DNA from: Ligula intestinalis
Taxonomy: Eukaryota; Platyhelminthes; Cestoda; Diphyllobothriidea; Diphyllobothriidae
Length of the DNA stretch: 64,000 nt
Direction of reading: 5' to 3'
Assembly (NCBI GenBank): GCA_036362985.1
Contig: JAYGXS010000002.1
Span: 11,024,603-11,088,602, forward strand
The stretch's first letter is position 1; each line of letters begins with the position of its first letter. Shown in pieces: positions 10,501 through 22,500 of the stretch. The notes beneath the pieces are model-generated. The model saw only the letters and a list, made by a program, of their open reading frames with translations, was not told the DNA's origin and ran no database searches. A program made the position numbers and the translations under genes.

Positions 10501-13500
10501 GGAGAACACGACAACAAGTGTGCAACAGCAGAAGTCTTTGAGAGAAAAAGGTACAACAAAATAAGGGCAACGAATGTGTGTAAGATAGGTCCACGAACCA
10601 ATCAACTTCTCTTCTGGATTAGGCACCGGTGCGATTGGCTGGGACTCAGATGCTGACATCCAGCTTGAATTTTGAATTATCGGTTGATTGACGGCTTGTG
10701 TACGTGCGCCCGTGTAGGCCTATCGATAGCCTGCTTTGAGTGTGGCTATTGCTTGCAACGGCTGTTCGTTACGCAGTCCTAACGATTCCCCCCTTTAAGA
10801 CGAATCGTAGGATTTCAGCTGCGGGTTCACTCGCAACGGAACCGTTTGCATTCTTTTTCGTTCTGATCGCCTAGAGGCTTGGGGAGATTGCCACTCCTAA
10901 CAATCACGTCTCACCCCATAAATTATCGATTTTTTCGGCAGTTTTGAAATTTTAGTTGTTCAGTGCACTTTGCCGAAGACGAGTTGGGGCGTCAAACTCC
11001 AAAATTCCCTTATTAAAGTAACGTTTTATCCCAAAGAAAATCTTCTCCAAATTCAAAATATATGTGCACATAAGGAGGATGCAAAAGTTAAGCGCGGCGT
11101 GGCGCCTCACCTCTTTGCGCGAAAGGCTGTACAGGGTGCCAAAGATTTGAGCAGCAATCTTTCGGATATCCGTCGAACGGTCATCAAAGGCGCGCTGCAG
11201 GACAGGCATAATCAGGGCCAGACAGGCGGCATCAATAATGTGGGTGAAGCAGGTGTCCCGCAGCATCAGCAGGCAGGTCATCTTGTCGGCCAGCGAGTCC
11301 TGCAGGGTGGCAATCAGGTGCGGCACAAGAGCTAGCAGAAAGTGCGGAGAAAACAAAAGGGTAAACATCTCGCAACGACACCATGGGGTTGAACAGCTAG
11401 AAAATATTGCTGAAAAGGGGGGGGGGGGGAGAAACAGAATCCGACAGCACACACATACTCTGAACCTCGGGGTTACGGATAACTGTTCCGATCTTGGCGA
11501 GAGCATTGGCGCCGGCCTTCTTGACACTCTCCTGTGAGTCAACAAGAACGGCCAGTAGGCGTGGGACGATTTGTGGGAGGCAGGAGGAGAGTTGTTTGGG
11601 AGCACAGTTGGTCATTGTGGCCAGCACATTGACGGCCTCTTTTGGAAAAAAATGAATACATATATATAGATCAGAATAATCTTCATGATGAGAGATAAAC
11701 GACAAAAATATTCACCTGCGCAGTTGTACAAAACCAGTAATTGTGACATACAATTCTAATAGTCGACCAAATTATTATGGATGGCCGTTGCACCGGTTGA
11801 ATAAACCAAACTAACCTTGGTTTCGAATGTATGTGCTGTACGAGGTCAGCACTCTGGCAGGAGAGACTGCGGGATTTTCGAGTCTAGTTCCGACCGACCA
11901 ATTCTAACACACGGAGGTGAGTGAACCGTTGAGAGAACTAAGCCCAACTGGTTGATAAGAGGGCTTAAGTAGCGGTCATCCCGTAAAGGGCAACAAGTAG
12001 ACAGCGTCTCTCTAACTTTCAATTTGTACTTTAACTGGATAGGATACAGCCCCTCAACCAACTATCTGTATGTGATACGTGCTCTCTGAGATAACATTGG
12101 TCCTTGCCAACAGCGAAGCTGGCAGGCAGATAGAATGGGATTAAGCGAGATCCCAAACACGAAAAACGAGGGGGCACGTGTTGTAACGGAGGCGCAGGCC
12201 GATATAGTACTGCGCAATGCGTCGTTAAACTGTTGAAACGGAGCCCATGCCAAAATATTAACCGTCTAACTACGCCTAATGTGAGCCTTCAAAGAGAGAA
12301 CACAACAGGAAGTGCGCAAAAAGCGGAAGTCTTTGAGTGTTCCATGAACAACAAATGTAGGGAAACAAACGTATTTTAACGATGTCCCTTAAGCCAATAA
12401 GATTCTCTCCTGAGGTAGTTGCCAGTCTCATTGGCTGTTGGCTCAGTGAGTGAACGTAGCTACAAATTCAAATTAACGATTGATTGTCAAGCTCAAAGTT
12501 TTAGCTCGCGCATAGGCCGATCGATAGCCTATTGTGGACGCGGCTATGGTTTGCAAACTACTGCTTGCGAAGGTTGTTGTTAGGCCGCCCTAATACCACG
12601 CGCCTGCTCCTTTGAAAAGTTTAGGTACCCAATTTCAGAAGACAAACGACAGGCTTATGAACGACAAGGACCACGAAGCGGATGTTTGTGTCTGGCGTTA
12701 GTTTCTTAGCGAGTTTTATTCACGCAGAACAGTCTGAGGTGATGGGCAAACATTCGTTGCGTAAACCGGATAACCTTTTGGGCCAGACGCAGTTATAAGT
12801 GACCCCCCACTAGAAATGACCTTCTACAAAATTCGATGGGCTACTTCTTCCCGTGCCCTAACTTTAACCATATACATGAAGCAGAACACTCTTACTTGAA
12901 CCCCCTGCAGGTTAGCTCAAAGTCACCGATAATAAGGGGCAGTACTTATGACGGTGCCGTATACAGATGCAAAAACTGAGCCCGCAAACTTATGTTTTAA
13001 AAGATATTACTTCCTCGTAAAGATTTTCCCCCAATACGCTTCTAGTTTAAATATCTAAATTCACAAAAATTAAGGACATTTTGATAAACAGTTATTTTTA
13101 ATATGCGTGAAGATTTAAGGTCCAGATATCCTATCGTTTTCACAGTTATTTTTGTAAGAAAAAAATCAGATATTGGCCGGAAAGTCTGACGTGGTAACGA
13201 CAGCAAATGATGAAAATGCAGTACTCACGGCATTTGGTTCGCCAGGCACTATCTTCGTCAATGACCTTGAGGAGAATTGGCAAAATCAACTTGATGCCGT
13301 GGGCGCTGAGCTTGCTCATGACCGCCTGACTGGTGACTGCGGCAGCCTGAAAAATACATAAGCGGAGATGAAGCAGGATAGATTGGATGTCTGTCAAACT
13401 GACACGGCACACATCCCCGTATTGATATTAGTGAGAGACTTCAAAAAGAGGTAACACGTAATTTATTAGTAACGGCACTTTCAACTTCTTTCTTTCACTT

Positions 13501-16500
13501 TCTTTAGGCGAATCACTGACAACTTACAAATGCATTAACTAGTTCCGGTCGAGGAGGAAATAAAGTCGGCAGTGCACACTGGTTTCAGTGCGATCTTGTT
13601 TCTTTACAACAAATTGGAGTCATGCAATGTATCAAAAGCATAAAGCAAGAGTTAGGTCAGGGCATATGTCGACAGTTTCCCCGTCGATTTCGACGATGGG
13701 CACCACGCGCTCCAACAAGCCGCAGCGAACGCTGAAGCAAGTTGCAACAGACACTGAAGCAAGCTGGGCAAGCAACAGAAAAGCTACAGCAGGCAGAAGC
13801 AACGCAGCGAACTACCGCAAAATAAAACGGGAGTTTAAGCAGACTTGCGGAGAATCTGCACACTCGGTCGCCACTCCCACCTCTGTTTCCGGTGTAAAGA
13901 CAAAGTCAATAGGACCGGGGATGAGGGAGGGTGTAGATGGCTGGTGCGGTAACCACCCAACACGCGCACACTTGACACAGCCAACTCGCTAGGTATGCTT
14001 CGGCCTGCGACGGAGCGCCATAAAGGCCACATTAAGAAGGAGCCATTGCAGCCTGACTCTCAGTGCTCCATCTCCTCCCATACGCACACACAAACACATG
14101 CGTACAAAAAGAGCAGCAACGTAGGGGCCAGGGCATATAGATAACAGAACACAAGCAGTTGTTTTGCAATCGCTAGATGCATCGATTCGATTGGCAGGCG
14201 AAGCCGAAACAGCATGATCGACCTGCTAACCCAATACTAGTACATTCGTACGTTAGGGCTGATTCGGTTATGGACAAAAGATCGGCTGCGACACGCATAT
14301 ATACTGTGTTATGTTAGATCCAGAGTCAGTCGTGTCCTTGCAACGTGATTAGTGCGAAAAATTGCGTGCGTCCACACGCTACATAGCAGCCGGCTATCTA
14401 GCGTAAACTACACCTCCAACAACAGGCCTGACAAACACTCCTGTCCGGAAAAGCAGACCCCTAGCAATAAGACATACCAAATCAATAACTGTTTTCCCTC
14501 AAGAATTGACGGAGTCAGGAAATAAACGGCCACTAGGGCATATTGTATTCAGTTAAATTGCAAAGGTATATAGCAGGAAATAAAAGGTCTCACCTCTCTA
14601 ACATCGGTATTAGCATCACCAAAGCAGTCCAACAAACCGGGAATAAGTCGAACAACGTAGGGCTCAAATAGTTTGCCCAGGCCCAGGGAGAGACGCTCAA
14701 AGGCGAAAAGGGAACCTGTAAAGGGGGGCGGGGGGAGAACAGAGCCTCAGAATAAGCTCATCCAGGAAAAGCCCAAACGCATAGAATAATCAAGGAGGTA
14801 GAAAAAAGAAGTTCATCCATCCGATACAACGAATTTAACCACATTCAACTGCACGATTAAGCCTGCTTAATGGCACTCAAACTACAGTATAGGACAACAA
14901 GGACGTTTTGAACATCCTGAGAGATAGGTTAAATTTCAAGTTCTATTATTTTTTCGAAAACGGCCTTGCAGTTTCATAGGATTAGCAAAACATCAAAACG
15001 ATGACACTGCGCCCCAAGCGATGAGAATGAGGTGGAAAGTTGACGAAAACAGCAAGCCGCTATTACTCAATCACAAATCCTATTACTCATGCATCCGATG
15101 CGATTTTAATATTTAATAGTATCATTAATTCGGGAGAGATGATCACGGGGTCCTGTCACGACAAGGTAGCAAAACGGATGGGTTGATTGACTGGGTAACT
15201 GACTGAAATATAAATACTAAATTACATACTGAATGTTAAAAAAGGCGGTCGCTAAAGCATCTGCGAGATGTGCTCCCCCGTGAGACTGTGGAAGATAAAT
15301 TTGGCCACGAGCGTCAAAAACAAACTGTAAAAACAGTTTGGCAACGACCAAAAGTCTTCTAACACCTGATGAACTACAACTTCTCAGAATGACTGGGCCC
15401 CTCCCTAGATATCCGTTGTCATCACAGAACCTGAGAAGGTTCTATGCTGTATCCGTTCGATTAAAAAAAAAATCGAAAAACGATGTGGGGTTCCGGAACA
15501 AATCGAATAAGATAATTCAATGAGGAATGAGTGGCCTTTAGAGCACGTACTTTCCCGGTGTTTGGGCGACTTGTCAGACAGACCAGCCATGAGTTTGTCC
15601 ACAATACTGTACTGCTTCAGCGCGACGAGGCCGCAACCGCGAACAATGCCCGCCAGGGCGTAGGCGGCACCCCGCCGTTCAGCATAACCGGAGTTGCTCA
15701 TCAATGTAGACAGGAGACGAGGGCAGACCTTTTCCAGTTGTTCAGGAGGCAGCTTTGAAGCCAGTGGGGCCAAGCAGTCTTCCACTGCGGTTTGAACCTG
15801 TAAAAAAAGTAGGTGTGGAGTGGTTACTTCCAGCAAGCTACAGAGCACCAAAAAACTCCTACAACAGTGTGAAGTGAATTCTGAATTCTCAGTGTTGTAA
15901 TCTGACTATTCGAATTTTGTTTCATATGCCGATTACTACCACAACAAGTGATTTAAATAGAGCTTCAATAAAGAAAGTCTTTGCGAGGGCTCCTAGCACT
16001 AGCAGAGCACTGTAACCCATAAGAGCTTAAGATTAAAGGACGTACAACATCCGCAGGGAAGTTGATGATGGACATAAGCCGCGAAAAGATGGCGCCAACT
16101 CGTTGATCTTCCGGTGTCAAGTACTTGGCCAAGGAGCCGAGCAGAATAACTACCGATTGTCTGACCATATCCAGCTCGGCGACGTTGGGAGCCTTGTTAA
16201 GGAAACCTTCCAGGATAGGGAGCAGTTGTTGGAGATTGGTCTAGAGGGCAAAAAAGACACCTGGTGAAAAAAAGCTATCTTTCCCGGTGTAATATCAGGA
16301 CGTTTCAAGCCAAAATCGGGTAGGAGGGATAAGAAGGTGGCAAAAAACTATGCGATACTCTGTACACACCGAAGGCAAATGAGGTGCCATCTATTACTCC
16401 TTGACTTACTGTCGAGGGACAGAAGTTTTGTGGTTGTAGACCGCATCTATTTAACTGGGCATTTTAGTGAAAATCCAGCCTCCCGGTAACGAATAAAAGT

Positions 16501-19500
16501 CCTAATTTATATTTACGCGATTCAAAAACTGTTGCATAATTAATGGTCTAAATTTGAATTCTTGCCGCGGGAAAACAGTCACTAAATGACGGCAAACATC
16601 ACCGCGGGGGTGATATCTCCATAAGGGTACTTACTGTCCAGGAATATTTGGATTTGGCATGGTCCCACCGAGGCACAAACCGCAATACAAGGTCTTATTG
16701 CATCACTTCTAGTTATCTTGGCATTAATGCGATTTCAAGCCTTGGTTTAGAGTCTAGGAGCCATCTCACTCAGTCTATAATAGTCCCATAGATCAGATCG
16801 TCACCTCTGAACAATAATCGCATGTTCACAAAAGTCCTTACCCTTCTCTGTAACCCAGCCAATTGCGCTATAGACAAACGTCGTTGGAACTCGCGCCCCA
16901 ATAAACCCGCATCTACAGTAATTTTCAAATTCAACATGCGCATCGGGTTGCTTGCGATTGGTAGCAGTGGTTAGGAATATGGCTGACTGGAGGGCATACA
17001 GCTGCTAGCTCAGTCTCCTCGTATTTGCAAAGCTACCTCCGATCTTCAACTCAACAGATACCAGTGTTCAAATCTGACGTATGGCTCGTCAGGACAGTGA
17101 GTAGCATTCTGAAAGTTGGTACCACATACAACCAAAGGCGCGCAGGCCTGGCTGGGGCTAACCATCAGATGAATTCGGTTGAAACTCTACGCACACGAGG
17201 GCCAAGAGGCAAGCAGTGGATAAGCCAGTAACCAAACCGAAAATCACGAAGGGACTAGGAAAGAAATGTTGACAAAAAACTGGTGGCAAGGTCGGAGTTA
17301 AGTAAAGCGAGACATACCACTCCGTGGACGCGAGTTGCATTGAGACCGGCCTGCAGCAGTGCGTAGCGAACATCCTCATCCGGGTCATGCAGACCTTCTT
17401 GCACCAGGAAGCGGAAAATCTTCTGCAGCCAGGCGCCGGCCTTTGTGCTGCTCTGTTTGACCGCCGTCTTACTACTGTCCACCTCATCACTGTCAGTCTT
17501 CTTGGTGTCCGGAGCGCCTGCGGCTGGCGCTGCGTTGACGGACCAGCCCAGGGTCTTGGAGCAACTGACGATGGCAGCGAGGGCGACGGCGAGACCAAGG
17601 CGTTGAAGGCGATACTTAGGCACTTCGGGAACGTTAGGTTCACCATGACGGTGAGGCGTATCCTTGGATTTTTCGGGCGTCTAAATGACATGAAGAAGGG
17701 ACCGAAGACGCAAAAAGAGGACTGTTATTTGTGTTAGACGCACAGTAGGGGTAAAAAATGAAACAATGGGATTATAAAATACCAAAAGATAGTGTACAAC
17801 TGGAATGCCAGGGGTAGGATTGAGACTGACGCCCCAGGGCAGTTATAGCAGGGGATTTCGACTGGCTTTTAAGGACTTATAGTTTTGCTAAGTGGCTTTC
17901 CACATACAATTTGAACGACCAACAGAATCAGATTGGTACTTGCTGGATGTCCCAAGAAATCATCGTCTACACGGCATAGTTTCATTTGTGAATTCATTCG
18001 TCCGAACGATGAAGGCTGCGGCAGCACAGGCTCATGGGACAAACGTGTCGCAGCCCATGCTATTCGGATTTTAGCACTATCAGGAATGATAAAAGTTGAA
18101 ATTCAGACGGGAAGAGCGACAATAGGTTTAAAAATATTCAAGTGTAAAGCGTTACTGAGGCTAGTACATCCAAGAATTTTTTTCCAAAATACCCAGAAAA
18201 AAAGTAATTTTCCTGCGCACATAAAGCGATAACAAGAACAAAAGACCATTGAAAACCCCATATACACAATAATAATTTGAGCCGCCATTTTTCTCCTCCC
18301 TCTAATAGCATGTAAATTTTCTTAAATACACCGATTTTTATACCTCTTTGTCTATTTGAAATACAATGAGGTCACGAGGGCACAAGGTTGCAACGACAGC
18401 GCTGTTTTAAAAACAGTTAATTCGGCCTCTATTCGACGACTCTTCCTGGGAAGGTTACTTATGCTGTCGAAAACTGCAGTCAGTTGCGATTATTGATTAC
18501 TGTTGATATCCCGGTGTTGCGAATTTTTTGCGCCCAATTTTATTATTTTAGAAGGGAGAACGCTTTTGCTGAAAATTTTGGAACGATATTTTCAAAATAA
18601 AGCCTATCACTCGCTCAAGATGGAACGTTTGGTTGTCTGAACTTGCACATTTTAACGCAAAAGGGGGGGGGGGAGGCAAAGTGGCCTTAACAAACAACAT
18701 CCAATAGATGAACGTACCTCCTTCAGACAGTGGTAGATCTCTAGCCAGTAGTCTAGAATGTGGTCAATCTCGTCCTGCGACTTTCCATTCAGACATCGCT
18801 GTAGGGCCTGCGAAGTGGCCACCTGCACGTCCGACTGCTTGCGAGTGGATTCCAGCAGCAGGCGAGTGGACAGGGCTGCGGGTGGCAGCAGGTCCTCATG
18901 GCGAGGCCGGTCGCTGAGCAGAGTCCGTTCACCGTCAGCTTCCTTTTCGGCTAGACCGTGCAGTCCCAACAGATTCCATAGGCTGAAAATAAAAAAAAAT
19001 TATCAACGTTGTCATAGAATTGTGACCGTTAGTACAAGCTGCAGTTTTCTTGTGGGGTGATGGCAGAAGCGGTAAGAATTAGGATTGAATCCTGTCAATT
19101 TATATAGGGGTTACATGGTACACAATACTGAAAGCACAAGTACTACCTAAAAGCTCAGACGCGCGGTTCGCCGATATTCGGCTGCCAGTATGGTGTATCA
19201 CGTAATCTTTAGACATAATGCTGGCTGCCCATTGGCAGTTTTATGAATATTACATCGTGATCCCACTGTGGCTTATAGAAGTCGGATCAAATGTTTTTAT
19301 CACAATTTAGCCAAGGCCTGTAAATGTTCGCATAGACTAGTATTTTTAATGGTAGCGATAAATTTCGGAGGAAATAAAAAAACTGGTGGTAAAAGAAATT
19401 GAGAGGTTTTAATTGCGATCGGATTATTACAAATATCCCGGGTATGGTCACATTTAGGTGGAAGGCCTTGGCACAGAATCCTCTAGGATCAATGGAAATA

Positions 19501-22500
19501 GCAGCGAAAGCTAATTTTATACACGTATATGGTCACCTGTAGTACTAACCGTTTTAGTATATGTCTTAGCACAGGATGGCCGTAACTGACCCTCTTAATA
19601 TGTGATTTGATTTTTACTGTCCCAGTCGGTTGCTCATACGATAATTTGGTGAGGCATGGTAATCGAAATGTAGACGGTCAGTCATAGTACCTTTAATATT
19701 GTGCAATTTATTTGGTAGCTAAAAGCGTTAAATAAAACCAATTTTCTCGAATACATTTCCCAAATTATACCACTAAGAAAAAGAGCTCAATTGCTGTGCA
19801 GGCCAATTCAGACGCTGATAATTACCACAGACCATATCGGCGTATTTCCCTAGGACAGGGCGTTTATCTAGTTGAAAAAATCGATAAAGACCCGCGCGGT
19901 TTGAATTTTTGAGCAAAACCAAGGCGATTATATTTCAAGTTCTGTACGGAAAGATACCGTCTTTGGACAAAAATTGAATCAAAAAACCTATTATTCTAAA
20001 CAATCTTCCGTCCGATTTCCTTCAATACCCCCACTGCTCGACGAGGAACTTCTCCAAATCGGGAATCTCGCTGAAAATATTGGCTCAGCCTACATAGTCT
20101 CTTTGTCCCAATCAGTCTCGTCAGGCTCTGAGAAGTATCTACGGACAGGCTGAGTCCTTATATTTATATACGGCTGCGTACAATTACTAGAAGACTAAAA
20201 TTATCTAAGTAAAGGCCACCTTATCATTGATTATCTTGCTTTTTTCAATCCAAATTAGTACCAGTTGGCAACTATTAGACTACACTATCTCGGTGTATAA
20301 TTGCTAGAAGACTTTATTGATATAATTAAAGGCCACCCTATAGTTTGTATTTTTCTTGCGCCAATATACTTCTTGGTAGTAACTATGAGACTACACTATC
20401 TCGGTTGCTGCTACGTCTAGTCTGACCAACGCCGCAATAGTTTATAAGTACAACCTTTTATCTTAAAGTTATAGGATGCAGAACGTAGAAGTTCACGACC
20501 AAACTGTGGGTGAAGAAAAGTCCTTTCCGGAGTCGGCGTCGATACCCCGACATGCGATTAAGGAGGCGAACGTCTTAGCCGCTCGGCCACTGCGACCCAG
20601 CTATGCGACTCACAGAAAGTTAAGTGCACTGACAGGGTTGACACGATAAATTCCGCCAACTACGCAACTGTCCTGGGTGACGAAGTCCTTTCCGGAGTCG
20701 GCGTCAATCCCCCGACCTGCGATTTAGGAGGCGAACGTCTTGGCCGCTCAGCCACTGCAACTCAGCTATTCGAGTCACAAAAAGTTGACAAGATAAATTC
20801 TGCCAACGAACTCCACGACCAAACTTTCCCGTGTGACAACCAGTGCGACGTAAGAGACAAGGGTATAAAGCATACGGCCACCACGACCACCTCGCAGAAG
20901 TCACATAAAGGTAAAAACAGTGACACGGATGAAACGCATTGCCCGACGGCATGCGAATATTGCCCGAAAATATCAAAGTTGGAGTCACGTATTGATTTAC
21001 TAGGGGATGTTATCACATGGTTTCTCAAGCATGGCACATTAAAGCCGCTAGATGAAACCAGTGGAAATCAGCAGCTAGAATCCGCCTTGACGGAAGTCGC
21101 TACCAGGCACCAGCCAATCGGTCCAAGTGCGACTAAAACTGAGGAGAAGCAAACACAGACAAGCCTTAATCTACCGTCCCAAGAAAGTTCAGGTTTTAGG
21201 ATCATCAAAACGACCAACCAGTCTCACCCTCTTCACAGGTCAAAACTAGTGAAATCGCACGAAAGGGGATCGGAGAAGAAAAAGAGACAGTATTTGCACC
21301 AAGACAACTGCCGTCCAATGCACACAAAGCGATGAAAGCGACGGATGCCGCAGAATAACAAACGAGGGAGCCCATCCTTACAGTGCAGGCTACCACAGTT
21401 GATCAATCAGCCACCGCTGAGGCAAGTTTAAACAATCTCACCGTAGACAACAAAAACACGAGGGAGCTCACACTTACAGTGCATGCCCCCACAATTGATC
21501 AATCAACCAATGCTAGCAGACAGGAATCCTGAATCTGTCAATGCCTACAAAACTCACAGAAACCGGGTCAAGGGTCTTATTCTCAAAACAAGACGGGCTT
21601 TAGAAGCAGACTTGCAAAACCGGGCCACAGTGAACCCCAAACTGTTGTACAATTACCTCAGGCAGAGTATCAAAAACAAGGATCCGATACCCTTGCTGAG
21701 GAACGCTGAGGGAAGAGACTTGATAGATGAGGAAGCAAAGACTGATCATCTTGCGAAAATTTTCCGGTCAGTCTTCACAAAGGAAACGGCATACGATCAC
21801 CCCACCGACGACACCGAAGCGGATACAATAGTTGAGACTGTCCAATTCTCCGAGACTGTTATTCTTAAGGAACTCTTAAGGTTAAAATAATCTAAGTCAC
21901 TAGGTCCCGACGACGTACCAGCCAATTTTTTGAACTAGCTCGCCAATGAGTTGGCCAAACCACTCTATATGCTCTTCCAAACCTCCTTCGAGACCGGATA
22001 CCTACCAGTAGATTGGAAATCCGCGAGGATTACGCCGCTATGCAAGAGGGGAATCCGGGTCTCAGCGAATAACTACCGACTAGTCAGCCTAACTGCAATC
22101 TGTTGCAAAATCATGGAAAAAATTATCAAGCAACAACTTATGCAGTTCCTGGAACAAAACCATCTGCTATCGGATGCTCAGCATGGTTTTCGTAGAGGTA
22201 GGTCCTGCGTAACAAACTTGCTCTACTGTTTAGAACGGTGGACTGAGGCAGTCGATAGTGGGAACTCAATGCACGCTGTCTATATTGACTTCAAAAAGGC
22301 TTTCGATAGCGAGCCGCGCCACCGCCTCCTTTATAAAGTCAGCCGCATAGGAGTAAGGGGTAGGCTCCTTACGTGGATAAAAAGCTTCCTAATCGGTCGC
22401 TCGCAAACTGTCCACATCAGCGACAAACAGTCAGCCAAGGTTGAGGTTGAGAGTGGTGTTCCCCAAGGCTCCGTTCTCGGCCCTATCTTGTTTGTTATCG

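Larger units (their letters stand above)
9676..11050. mobile_element. Unit bounded by 76-bp inverted arms, filling GCN1 intron 27
   Basis: 9676-9751 and 10975-11050 are reverse complements with few mismatches (for example GAAGACGAGTTGGGGCG and ATCCCAAAGAAAATCTTC). They sit 60-100 bp from the two splice sites of the intron (9578-11110), so the unit is nearly the whole intron. Inside are an RTE fragment and a dispersed repeat. It could be a foldback element or two inverted copies of one repeat. Confidence 0.75.

Noticed and set aside
20514..20768. Two functional tRNA-Leu/Ser genes
   Set aside because: B boxes and acceptor stems are degraded and both copies sit among repeats, so SINE-derived is more likely.
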